Assembly (NCBI GenBank): GCA_000196815.1
Contig: FP929003.1
Location: forward strand, 3,433,501 to 3,497,500
DNA: 64,000 bases
Reading direction: 5' to 3'
From: Nitrospira defluvii
GTDB lineage: Bacteria; Nitrospirota; Nitrospiria; Nitrospirales; Nitrospiraceae
The stretch's first letter is position 1, and each line of letters begins with the position of its first letter. The translations under genes were made by a program, and so were the position numbers. Under the pieces are notes generated by a model. That model was not told where the DNA came from. It saw nothing but the letters and a program-made list of their open reading frames with translations, and did no database searches. This document shows positions 1-8,001 of the stretch, in pieces.

Positions 1-1
1 C

Positions 2-850
2 TCCGAATTCCAACTCCCGAGCGATCTCATCTATCTGTCTCTGGTTGAAAGCGGATTTAACCCCCACGCCTATTCCCGCGCCCGCGCGGCCGGTCCGTGG
101 CAATTCATGAAGGGGACAGCCAAGGTGTATGGGTTGCGTGTCGACAGTTATGTGGATGAACGACGGGACCCTGTGAAATCGACCGTCGCGGCGGCCCGCT
201 ACCTGCGGGACCTGTACGACTTATTCGGCACCTGGCCTCTGGCCATGGCTGCCTACAATGCCGGAGAGGGCAAGGTGATGCGAGCGCTCCATACGGCGCA
301 AGCGGAGAGCTTTACAGACATTGCAAAAACACGGCTGATCCGGCGGGAAACTAAAGAATACGTTCCCCGATTCATGGCCGCCACCATCATCGCCAAGAAT
401 CCGGACCGCTACGGCTTTCCGCAGAACGACGTGCAGCCTCACCAATTCGAGGAAGTGGTCGTGAAGCGCCCCATCCACTTCAAAGCGATTGCGAATGTGA
501 CGGGCATTTCGTACCAGGAACTGAAGGTACTCAACCCGGAGCTACGGCGCGATGCCACGCCCCCGGACGATGCCGAATATCACCTGAAGGTTCCGGTCGG
601 CACCAGAGCGAAGGTCGAACAATTATTGGATCGGGCCCCGACGCACAAATTCGCGCCGCTCCCGATTCCCGTCAGGGTCCGGCACGTCAAGCCTGAGCCG
701 GAATCCGGCCATTGGTATCGGGTCCGCGTAGGCGATTCTCTGGAGAAAATCGCCAAGCGATTCAACATCTCCGTCAAGACCCTTAAGTCCAACAATAACC
801 TCACAGGTCCCACCATCAGGGCAGGAAGCCGTCTGGTCATTGCGAATTAA
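2..850 (+). CDS. mltD: Membrane-bound lytic murein transglycosylase D-like protein (5' end outside window)
   Basis: Cleaves the glycan strands of peptidoglycan in the periplasm. The reading frame is open from the first bases of the window, so the N-terminus is missing. The goose-lysozyme-like SLT fold starts at once: the motif ESGFNP carries the presumed catalytic Glu (codon 47-49), followed by GPWQFM and the AAYNAGEG motif. The C-terminal ~45 residues are a LysM peptidoglycan-binding domain (YRVRVGDSLEKIAKRFNIS). An additional LysM-like segment may lie between them (residues around IANVTGISYQELKVLNPELR). It converges with the TPR gene that ends 37 bp away. Assignment to the MltD group rests on the SLT plus LysM order; the symbol is tentative. 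Confidence 0.88.
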   Translation, partial: SEFQLPSDLIYLSLVESGFNPHAYSRARAAGPWQFMKGTAKVYGLRVDSYVDERRDPVKSTVAAARYLRDLYDLFGTWPLAMAAYNAGEGKVMRALHTAQAESFTDIAKTRLIRRETKEYVPRFMAATIIAKNPDRYGFPQNDVQPHQFEEVVVKRPIHFKAIANVTGISYQELKVLNPELRRDATPPDDAEYHLKVPVGTRAKVEQLLDRAPTHKFAPLPIPVRVRHVKPEPESGHWYRVRVGDSLEKIAKRFNISVKTLKSNNNLTGPTIRAGSRLVIAN

Positions 851-887
851 CGCGGCCGCGCTTCAGCGGGTCATTCTAAGGGAACCG

Positions 888-1721
888 TTACTGCTTCTTC
901 TTGGAGGACGCCGCGGCAGACTTGCCTGAAGACTTCGCAGGCGCCTCAGGCTGGGGAGCGGGCACAGTCACGGCCGGCGCAGGTGTGGCAGCCGCCGCCG
1001 GACTCTCCGGAGACTTCTTCACTTCCAGCACCTTCACTCGAACGGCCGCTTCACTGGTGAAGGGCGAGTTGGGATAGTTCTTCATCAAGTCCTGATAATG
1101 CGCGAGGGCCCCCTCAGGACGGGACTGTGACTCTTCCAATTTTGCCAGCTCGAAGAGCACGTGGTCTTTATTCAGCGCACCGGGAATTTCAAGGATGCCG
1201 GTAAACGCCTTCACCGCCTGATCACGATCCCCCTTCACCAAATAGGCGTAGGCCATCCGCTGCTGGACAAGCCCCAGGAGCGAGGTATTGGAACCATGGA
1301 GCAACATGAATCGTTTGTAGGTTTCGATCCCTGCGTCAACCTCATTCGCCAACACCTGAGCATTCCCTAAATGGAACAGGGCCAGGGGAGCAACGGGGCT
1401 TCGTGGATATTGATCCACTACCTGCTTGTAGAGATTGATGGCCTGCGCAAGCTGTTCGTGAGACTTTTTCGGATCGTCAACCGGCCGATTCACATAGTGC
1501 AGCGTCGCTTCCTGATCGAGTTCACGCGCCTTTAGCGTGGCCTGGTAGTCATACCAAATGACCCCGGCAACCACCGCCGCAGCAACGAGCAAGACACCCA
1601 ACCCGACCAGAACCGCCCGCCGCTGTTCCTGCAACACGAGCAGAAACCGCTCAACTCCGGTCAACAGATGCGCTTCATCGAGCGGATCGACCTTGGCGGG
1701 AACCTTAATTCGATAACTCAT
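888..1721 (-). CDS. Membrane-anchored tetratricopeptide-repeat protein
   Basis: A 277-residue protein with one transmembrane helix near residues 38-57 (LVGLGVLLVAAAVVAGVIWY), preceded by a positively charged cytoplasmic stretch, so the bulk is expected outside the inner membrane. Residues ~90-215 carry TPR-like helices (AINLYKQVVDQYPRSPVAPLALFHLGNAQ region, then LAHYQDLMKNYPNSPF). The tail is rich in Ala, Pro and Lys. The layout resembles YfgM/CpoB-type scaffolds of the envelope, but sequence alone does not fix a role. The start codon follows GAGAGAGC. It is divergent from bioF across 121 bp. Confidence 0.75.
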   Translation of the reverse strand: MSYRIKVPAKVDPLDEAHLLTGVERFLLVLQEQRRAVLVGLGVLLVAAAVVAGVIWYDYQATLKARELDQEATLHYVNRPVDDPKKSHEQLAQAINLYKQVVDQYPRSPVAPLALFHLGNAQVLANEVDAGIETYKRFMLLHGSNTSLLGLVQQRMAYAYLVKGDRDQAVKAFTGILEIPGALNKDHVLFELAKLEESQSRPEGALAHYQDLMKNYPNSPFTSEAAVRVKVLEVKKSPESPAAAATPAPAVTVPAPQPEAPAKSSGKSAAASSKKKQ

Positions 1722-1842
1722 GCTCTCTCGATCATTCTATCGGCACAATAAAAGAAGCGGTCGTTTCCGAACGCCTCGCGCCTTATACTAGGGAGCAGTC
1801 AGGCTTGTCAAATATTCAAGCCCTTCGCGGGAACGGGACACC

Positions 1843-3003
1843 ATGTTCAAGGAATATCTTCAAAAATTGCAGGACCAGCATCTACTCCGCCGGCTGCGCA
1901 CCATCGCCTCATCCACGGGGCCGACGGTCAGGCTCGACGGGCACACCGTGATCCTGCTTTCCTCCAACAATTATCTGGGCCTGGCCACGCACCCGGCCGT
2001 CATAGAAGCGGCCGTCGAAGCGACGCGCCAATACGGAGCGGGATCCGGGGCCTCGCGTCTCGTCTGCGGCACCCTTACGCCCCACGAGGAACTCGAAACG
2101 GCACTCGCCCGGTTCAAAGGCACGGACGCCGCGCTCACCTTCGCAGCCGGCTATCTGGCCAATATCAGCGCCGTTCCGGCGCTGATCGGCAAAGACGGAC
2201 TCATCCTCGCCGACCGCCTCTGCCACGCAAGTCTGATCGACGGCTGCCGCTTGAGCGGCGCCACATTTCGCGTCTACCACCACCGGGACATGAATCACCT
2301 GGAGCAACTGCTCACCCGTCGCCTCCCCGGCAAACCAACCCTCATCGTCACCGATGGAATTTTCAGTATGGATGGGGACATCGCACCGATGAGGGACATC
2401 GCCCTATTGGCGGAACGGTATGGCGCCGCCGTCTATGTCGACGATGCGCACGGCACGGGCATCCTGGGAGAAACAGGGCGAGGCACCCTCGAGCATTGCG
2501 ATGTCGAAACGCGCATCCCCTATCACATGGGCACCTTGAGCAAAGCGATCGGAAGCACCGGGGGGTACCTGGCTGGATCAGCGGAATTCGTGGCCTATCT
2601 CGTGAATACCTGCCGCGCCTTCACCTATACAACCGCCCCCACACCGGCCGCCGCCGCGGCCGCCACGGCGGCGCTCCGCGTGATCCGGCAGGAGCCTGAG
2701 CGGCGCGCCAGATTGTGGCAGAATCGCCATCACCTTGCGCAAGGACTCACCAGCCTCGGCTTCCGGCTCGCCGCTTCGGAGAGCCCCATTCTTCCGGTCA
2801 TCGTCGGCGATCCCGATCGCGCGATGAGCCTCGCCCACACACTGCTCACACTGGGAGTCTATGCCCCCGCAATTCGCCCACCAACCGTGCCGGCATCCAC
2901 GAGCCGGATTCGCTTCACGATCACGGCCGATCACACTGATGAGCATATCGACCAGGCGCTGGCAGCACTGGCGCAGGCAGGTCGTGCGCTCAACATGATC
3001 TAA
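1843..3003 (+). CDS. bioF: 8-amino-7-oxononanoate synthase (PLP-dependent alpha-oxoamine synthase)
   Basis: Condenses pimeloyl thioester with L-alanine to 8-amino-7-oxononanoate, the first ring-forming step of biotin synthesis, in the cytoplasm. The 386 residues match the family length. Visible are SSNNYLGL near the N-terminus, GSGASRLVCGT, the PLP-contacting VDDAHGTG (about residues 198-206) and TLSKAIGSTGG with the Schiff-base Lys at about residue 233. A TATACT box at 1784-1789 and an inverted repeat GGCTTG/CAAGCC at 1802-1822 precede the gene. No other bio gene is adjacent. Related enzymes (Kbl, serine palmitoyltransferase) share these motifs, so BioF rather than another alpha-oxoamine synthase is likely but not proven. 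Confidence 0.85.
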   Translation: MFKEYLQKLQDQHLLRRLRTIASSTGPTVRLDGHTVILLSSNNYLGLATHPAVIEAAVEATRQYGAGSGASRLVCGTLTPHEELETALARFKGTDAALTFAAGYLANISAVPALIGKDGLILADRLCHASLIDGCRLSGATFRVYHHRDMNHLEQLLTRRLPGKPTLIVTDGIFSMDGDIAPMRDIALLAERYGAAVYVDDAHGTGILGETGRGTLEHCDVETRIPYHMGTLSKAIGSTGGYLAGSAEFVAYLVNTCRAFTYTTAPTPAAAAAATAALRVIRQEPERRARLWQNRHHLAQGLTSLGFRLAASESPILPVIVGDPDRAMSLAHTLLTLGVYAPAIRPPTVPASTSRIRFTITADHTDEHIDQALAALAQAGRALNMI

Positions 3004-3060
3004 GCAACTATCGCCCTTCACAGAGCAGCCGACGACGACCGTTTCGGCCTCGTCTCTTCT

Positions 3061-3074
3061 GGGTATTTTCTTGC
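3061..3074 (+). promoter_or_regulatory. Possible sigma-54 promoter before pilT
   Basis: CTGG (GG at 3061-3062) and TTGCT (GC at 3073-3074) are separated by exactly ten bases, the -24/-12 geometry of sigma-54 promoters. The inner part of the -24 element does not match consensus, so the call is weak. It sits about 110 bp before the pilT start in a long leader. Confidence 0.3.
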
Positions 3075-3181
3075 TTTCTCACCTTCCTATGGCATGATCG
3101 AATCAGCCTGACGAGCCATGATCCTCTACTCATAACGACGCTCGTTTATCCATACATTTTCTCACTGCATGGAGTGATCCG

Positions 3182-4243
3182 ATGATTGACATCTCCAAAC
3201 TGTTAACCTTTGGCGTCCAACAGGGCGCCTCGGACTGCCACATCAGCGCCGGTGAACCGCCGATGATCCGCCTGCATGGCGATCTCAAGAAGCTCGACCA
3301 CCCTCCCCTGACCCAGGATGAAACTCACGCGCTTATCTACGACATGATGAGTGACGCGCAGCGGAAGAATTTCGAAGAACACCGGGAGTGCGACTTCTCC
3401 TTCGACCTGGGCGACATCGCCCGATTCCGCGTCAACGTCTTTGTGCAAGGGCGTGGATTGGGCGCCGTGTTCCGGACCATTCCGACGGAGATTCTTCCTC
3501 TGGAAAAACTCGGCATGCCGCCGATCCTGCGTCAGCTCTGCGACCGCGAAAAAGGCCTGATCCTGGTGACCGGCCCAACCGGGTCCGGGAAATCCACCAC
3601 ACTCGCGGGCATGATCGACTATCTCAACAACACCTTTGAAGGACACATTCTCACGATCGAAGATCCGGTCGAGTTTGTTCACAAATCCAAAAAATGCCTG
3701 GTCAACCAGCGGGAACTGGGCGTCCACACGCTGTCGTTCGCCAACGCCCTCCGTGCCGCACTCCGCGAAGACCCCGACATCATTCTCGTCGGCGAAATGC
3801 GGGACCTGGATACGATCCAGCTGGCGTTGACCGCTGCCGAAACCGGACACCTGGTCTTCGCAACCCTGCACACGTCCAGCGCCCCGAAGACCATCGACCG
3901 CATCATCGACGCCTTCCCTCCGAACCAGCAGGCTCAAGTCCGCGCACAGCTCTCGGAAACGCTGGAGGCAGTCCTGACCCAGACGCTCCTGAAGAAAAAG
4001 AGTGGCGGCCGGATTGCGGCGGTGGAAATCATGGTCGGTACCACAGCGGTGCGGAACCTCATCCGCGAAGGCAAACTCCACCAAATTCCCGGCATCATGC
4101 AGGCCAGCCAAAAAGACGGCATGCAGACGATGGACATGGCCCTGGTTGATCTGGCCACACGGGGGCTGGTGACAAAAGCCGAGGCTCAATCCCGCAGCAT
4201 GAACCCCAATCTCTTTAGCGCCGCGGCCGGAGGCGCCGCATAA
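3182..4243 (+). CDS. pilT: Type IV pilus retraction ATPase PilT
   Basis: Hexameric cytoplasmic ATPase that powers retraction of type IV pili. The 353 residues fit PilT (about 345). Walker A GPTGSGKST is at residues 131-139, the Asp box and Walker B region PDIILVGEMRD near residue 198, and the His box ATLHTSSAPKTIDRIIDAFP after it. The C-terminal helix region contains AIRNLIREGK-like sequence (AVRNLIREGKLHQIPG), typical of PilT. It lies 55 bp before the related pilU gene, the same pair order as in Pseudomonas. No other pilus genes are in the window. Confidence 0.93.
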   Translation: MIDISKLLTFGVQQGASDCHISAGEPPMIRLHGDLKKLDHPPLTQDETHALIYDMMSDAQRKNFEEHRECDFSFDLGDIARFRVNVFVQGRGLGAVFRTIPTEILPLEKLGMPPILRQLCDREKGLILVTGPTGSGKSTTLAGMIDYLNNTFEGHILTIEDPVEFVHKSKKCLVNQRELGVHTLSFANALRAALREDPDIILVGEMRDLDTIQLALTAAETGHLVFATLHTSSAPKTIDRIIDAFPPNQQAQVRAQLSETLEAVLTQTLLKKKSGGRIAAVEIMVGTTAVRNLIREGKLHQIPGIMQASQKDGMQTMDMALVDLATRGLVTKAEAQSRSMNPNLFSAAAGGAA

Positions 4244-4298
4244 ACGGGCACTCAGCGCAACCGACACAGGTTTCCCACGGCATTGAAAGAGGCATTTC

Positions 4299-5462
4299 AT
4301 GGATGTTCGCACGCTTCTCGAAGTGATGGTCAAGCAGGAATCGTCCGACCTGTATCTCACCGTCGATGCGCCCCCCATTTATCGCATCCACGGCTCGACA
4401 CATCGGACTGATGCGCCGCCGTTCACGAACGAGCAACTCGAATCGCTGGCGCTGGCCCTCATGCGAGGCCAGCAGCGAGGCGAGTTTGAAGAGAAGATGG
4501 AGATGAACCTTGCCCTGTATTACAAAGACCTCGGCCGCTTTCGCGTGAACATCTTCCGGCAGAAGGGCAACGTCGGGCTGGTGTTTCGACATATCAAAGC
4601 GGAGATCATGACCGTCGAGCAGCTTGATCTACCGCCCATCGTCAAAGACATCGCTATGACCAAACGGGGGCTGGTACTGGTGGTCGGTGCGACCGGCTCC
4701 GGCAAATCCACTTCCCTCGCCGCAATGATCGACCACCGCAATACGGTGCATGCCGGCCACATCATCAGTGTGGAAGACCCGATCGAATTCGTCCATCACC
4801 ACAAGAAATCGATCGTCACCCAGCGCGAAGTCGGCTTCGATACCCATTCCTTCGGACACGCCCTGAAAAATACCCTGCGCCAGGCACCGGACGTCATTCT
4901 CATCGGTGAAATTCGGGACACGGAGACTATGGAAGCCGCGATCACTTTCGCTGAAACCGGACACCTCTGCCTCGGAACGTTGCACTCGAACAATGCGAAT
5001 CAATCGATCGAACGCATCATGAACTTCTTCCCGGTCGAACGGCACGCGCAGATCTATCTGCAGCTCTCATTGAACCTGCGGGCCATCATCTCCCAACGGT
5101 TGATTCCCTCCCTCGACGGTCGCCGCGTGCCTGCGCTCGAAATCATGCTGGATACGCCGCGCATCAAAGACCTCATCAAACGTTCTGAAATCGATACCCT
5201 AAAAGAGGCGATGGAACAGGGCATCGACGAAGGCTGCCAGACATTCGACCACGTGCTATTGCAACTCTATAAGGCCGGAAAAATCAGCATTGAACAAGCG
5301 TTGATCAATGCCGACAGCGCCAACAACCTTCGCCTGAAAATTAAACTGGCGGGATTAAAAGGCGACGACGCCGTGGCGGCTCTCCTGGACAAGAACGACC
5401 GGGATGAAAAGGGGTTCCAGATTCAAGGCCAAATGGGGCAGGCCGGGGGAAAAAAACGTTGA
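4299..5462 (+). CDS. pilU: Type IV pilus accessory retraction ATPase PilU
   Basis: Paralogue of PilT that assists pilus retraction. The 387-residue length and longer C-terminus fit PilU (about 380). Walker A GATGSGKST is near residues 130-138, then PDVILIGEIRDTETMEAA and the His-box segment LGTLHSNNANQSIERIMNFF. The final ~50 residues are charged and Gly/Lys-rich. It follows pilT on the same strand and is probably co-transcribed. A GspE/PilB assembly ATPase is excluded by size and by the absence of an N-terminal extension. Confidence 0.9.
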   Translation: MDVRTLLEVMVKQESSDLYLTVDAPPIYRIHGSTHRTDAPPFTNEQLESLALALMRGQQRGEFEEKMEMNLALYYKDLGRFRVNIFRQKGNVGLVFRHIKAEIMTVEQLDLPPIVKDIAMTKRGLVLVVGATGSGKSTSLAAMIDHRNTVHAGHIISVEDPIEFVHHHKKSIVTQREVGFDTHSFGHALKNTLRQAPDVILIGEIRDTETMEAAITFAETGHLCLGTLHSNNANQSIERIMNFFPVERHAQIYLQLSLNLRAIISQRLIPSLDGRRVPALEIMLDTPRIKDLIKRSEIDTLKEAMEQGIDEGCQTFDHVLLQLYKAGKISIEQALINADSANNLRLKIKLAGLKGDDAVAALLDKNDRDEKGFQIQGQMGQAGGKKR

Positions 5463-5542
5463 GGGGCAGGCGTTGCTGACCTCTAATCCTTAAGGGCTAT
5501 TCCTCCGCGAGCGCACACCACGCAAATGATCGGCATACCCGC

Positions 5543-6064
5543 TTAAGGGCGTCCCGAGGGCGGCGCCTCCACCGCCTGTTCCAGATACGACGCGATTTTA
5601 TTCAAGGCAGCCCCGCTCAGCTTCCGTCCGTACCACGTCGGCATCGTATCCGACGGAAACCCGGGCACCACATAGGTCCCCGGGGAGACCACGGATTCCA
5701 CAATATACTCACGAACCGTCTGCGCCTGGCCCTTATACTCCGGATCGGCCAGGCGACTTGCTCCGGTCTTCCCCAGCCACAGTGGCGGACCGACCTGGCC
5801 CTTCGCGCCCGCAATGCCAGGAATCTGATGGCAAACCGGACAGCCGGCGCGGACAAAGAGTTCCTGAATCGGTTCATCCCCCGTCACCAACGGCACCATG
5901 TTCGGGTCAATATTCTGGACAGCCGGGGTTGATTCAGACGGAGGGGAGATATGGCGGATCCCCGCCAGCGCAACCAGGAATACAAGCCCTGCCGCGAACG
6001 CGGCGACAGCCTTATGCTTTCGGTTCGGCAGTGAAACAGACAATGCGGCACCTGAATCAGGCAT
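5543..6064 (-). CDS. Membrane-anchored mono-haem cytochrome c
   Basis: Electron carrier expected to be tethered to the inner membrane and exposed to the periplasm. An N-terminal hydrophobic helix (VAAFAAGLVFLVALAGI) precedes one haem site CPVCH at about residues 75-79 of the ATG-started form. A probable Met ligand lies in the SDTMPTWYG segment. The ATG at 6064 was preferred to an in-frame GTG at 6070; neither has a strong ribosome site. It lies 51 bp downstream of the SUMF1-like gene on the same strand, and the two probably form an operon. The partner oxidoreductase is not identifiable from the window. Confidence 0.85.
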   Translation of the reverse strand: MPDSGAALSVSLPNRKHKAVAAFAAGLVFLVALAGIRHISPPSESTPAVQNIDPNMVPLVTGDEPIQELFVRAGCPVCHQIPGIAGAKGQVGPPLWLGKTGASRLADPEYKGQAQTVREYIVESVVSPGTYVVPGFPSDTMPTWYGRKLSGAALNKIASYLEQAVEAPPSGRP

Positions 6065-6115
6065 AACCACGAATTAAGAAACTTACGAAAGCCTTGGAGC
6101 TCGCCCCCCCAGGCT

Positions 6116-6973
6116 CTATTTCTTGGCATCCATCGCGCAGCGAAATCCAATGGTGCGGTCCTGAAAACCAGGCTCCGCCGAGACCCGCGAAGACGCACTT
6201 AACGCCACAGGCAAATCGGCCCACGACCCGCCGCGAATCACCCGCTTCTCACCATTGGCAGGACCCATCGGATTTTTGTCGGGACTCTTGCCGTAGTAGG
6301 TGCGATCGTACCAATCGGCTACCCACTCGGCTGCATTCCCCGCCATGTGATGGAGGCCGTACGGACTACGACCTCCGGCTTTCAGGCCGTGGCGGACGCT
6401 CATCCCTTCCACCCCACCGGCCACACTCACCAACGTAATAGCTTCGCTGACCCACACACCACGATTGTAGTTGGCAATGTCCACAAACGGCTGCATGGGG
6501 CCCCAGGGGTACCGACGGCCATCCGTTCCACGCGCAGCCTTCTCCCATTCAGCTTCCGTCGGGAGTCGCTTCCCCGCCCAGGCACAATAGGCCGCCGCAT
6601 CCTCCCAACTCATCCCGACAGCTGGACGATCACCGACCGTCTCCGCCGCTTCATCATCCCAGGTCGGCGGCGCATCATATCTCGCAGCCTGAAGAAATTT
6701 TCGATAGAGTTGCAGCGACACTTCATATCGATCGATGGCGTACGCGTCGAGGGTCACCACATGTTCGGGGCGTTCGGCGGGAAGCCCATCGTTGTTCCCC
6801 ATCGTAAAAGGCCCGGCTGGAACCAACACCATCGGCGCACTATCCTGCCCTGTGATCGCCTCAGCCCCGCCCGCCTGGCCTTCCGCCCCAGACTGTGGCT
6901 CGGCCGCTCGCACCGACCAGACTCCGGCAAACAGAATGACGGATACCGCGAAGGTCATAATGAACAGACGCAT
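6116..6973 (-). CDS. Secreted SUMF1/formylglycine-generating-enzyme-like protein, probably non-catalytic
   Basis: A 285-residue protein with a signal peptide (cleavage probably after VRAA) and a SUMF1 fold: MVLVPAGPFTMGNNDG, EVSLQLYRKFL, LPTEAEWEKAARG, YPWG, GNAAEWVADWYD and RVIRGGSW, ending with GFRCAM. In true formylglycine-generating enzymes a Cys pair follows the GGS motif; here that stretch reads ADLPVALSASSRV and has no Cys, so copper-dependent FGE activity is unlikely. Such domains occur as partners of periplasmic redox proteins (for example NirV-like proteins), which fits the neighbouring cytochrome c. Start ATG 6973 has GAGAGG seven bases upstream; an in-frame GTG lies at 6979. Confidence 0.82.
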   Translation of the reverse strand: MRLFIMTFAVSVILFAGVWSVRAAEPQSGAEGQAGGAEAITGQDSAPMVLVPAGPFTMGNNDGLPAERPEHVVTLDAYAIDRYEVSLQLYRKFLQAARYDAPPTWDDEAAETVGDRPAVGMSWEDAAAYCAWAGKRLPTEAEWEKAARGTDGRRYPWGPMQPFVDIANYNRGVWVSEAITLVSVAGGVEGMSVRHGLKAGGRSPYGLHHMAGNAAEWVADWYDRTYYGKSPDKNPMGPANGEKRVIRGGSWADLPVALSASSRVSAEPGFQDRTIGFRCAMDAKK

Positions 6974-7144
6974 ATGCACCTCTCACCCACGGACACACCT
7001 AGACGCAACCTGAATCTACCCAGGCAAAGTGTAGCCGCGAGTCTGTGCAAACTCAACTATATGTAAATGAGAGTGGATTAGAGAGGGATCTAGTCAACTG
7101 GCTGAGGCGAGCAATGGAGGGACAGATGAGAGACAGATTCGGCC

Positions 7145-7161
7145 GGCATGCGACGCATGCC
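7145..7161 (-). terminator. Hairpin downstream of the 7202-7696 lipoprotein gene
   Basis: GGCATGC (7145-7151), a three-base loop and GCATGCC (7155-7161), extended by flanking CCGG-type pairs. It lies about 40 bp past the stop codon on the minus strand. There is no T-run, so intrinsic termination is uncertain. Confidence 0.35.
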
Positions 7162-7201
7162 AGCCGGACGAGACGCCAGGCTTATAGCTATAAATGGTTC
7201 C

Positions 7202-7696
7202 CTACTTGAGCTCTGCAACCCTTCGGTCGTGATCCTTCACAGTCCGCAGCGCCGTCGACTCAGAACGCTCCAGAAGATTATGCAGCACTTCCTGCTTCAA
7301 CTGAACCATTAACGCCTGATGGTGCTTGGAAGATGGCGCCGTATCCTGCAAGAGATTTAGCCAGCCCGTCGTCGCCGCCTCATAGCGGCTGTTCGGCATG
7401 GTTGTGTGCAGCTCCTGAAACACCGTAATCGCATCGGCTCGATTCTCGAAGAGCGCGACCAAGCCACGCGTGTAATAGGCATCCTCACAAACGGGACCTT
7501 TGTGACAATTCTTCATACGGGAGTCTTGCGCGTGGGCAATCGCTTGAAGCGACTTCAACTCATTGGCCTCGATGGGGAAGAACGCACTGCTCGGTAACGT
7601 CGTGGAAGAGCCGGACTGACTCAGCGTCGTACATCCTTCCACCCCCGCTACAAGAACTGTCATCAGGGCGAGAAAAAGAACTTTTCGGTGCGACAT
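7202..7696 (-). CDS. Putative lipoprotein of unknown function
   Basis: A 164-residue protein with a hydrophobic signal (VLFLALMTVLVAGVEGC); the Cys at about residue 21 could be lipidated although the -2 residue is Glu, which is unusual. The mature part is helical, with a TPR-like portion (AYYTRGLVALFENRADAITVFQELHTTMP) and two Cys in KNCHKGPVCED. An upstream-extended reading to 7879 is open, but AGGAGG six bases before ATG 7696 fixes this start. It follows the RTX gene on the same strand after 305 bp and a hairpin, so it is probably a separate unit. Confidence 0.7.
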   Translation of the reverse strand: MSHRKVLFLALMTVLVAGVEGCTTLSQSGSSTTLPSSAFFPIEANELKSLQAIAHAQDSRMKNCHKGPVCEDAYYTRGLVALFENRADAITVFQELHTTMPNSRYEAATTGWLNLLQDTAPSSKHHQALMVQLKQEVLHNLLERSESTALRTVKDHDRRVAELK

Positions 7697-8001
7697 CAAT
7701 GACCTCCTAGCAAGCGCGGATAAGTTGGCGTCCTGTATTGACTGGGATTTCACGCCTCGCGGTGATGTCCTGACTGTACCATTCAAACCGGATCCGGCCA
7801 TTCCACGGAGGCTGTACCTCTTCGGTACTAACCAACGGCACACCACAACTCTCCACAATGCCGGGCTATTCATAGACAATCGGGATGCAAAGGGAGGATC
7901 TGCCGAAGACCGGCCCTGACGAGGCTAAGGCAGAACAGGAAAAACGAGTCGGTCAAGAGGGGGGCGCCGCGCCGGACAGGCGGGGCGCCCGAAACATACC
8001 G
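7697..8001. other. Intergenic stretch between RTX gene and lipoprotein gene
   Basis: It holds the AGGAGG ribosome site of the lipoprotein gene (7703-7708) and a strong GC hairpin just after the RTX stop (7962-7990). No convincing gene or promoter was seen in the remainder. Confidence 0.6.
7962..7990 (-). terminator. Probable terminator hairpin of the RTX gene
   Basis: GGGCGCC (7962-7968) pairs with GGCGCCC (7984-7990), with further GC-rich pairing inside. It begins 11 bp past the RTX stop codon on the minus strand. It lacks a clear U-tract, so the call rests on stem strength and position. Confidence 0.5.

Noticed and set aside
4299-5462. Second ATPase as a type II secretion GspE or pilus assembly PilB
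   Set aside because: Length, lack of an N-terminal domain and pairing with pilT fit PilU.
6116-6973. Active formylglycine-generating enzyme (sulfatase maturation)
   Set aside because: The active-site Cys pair after the GGS motif is absent and no sulfatase gene is nearby.
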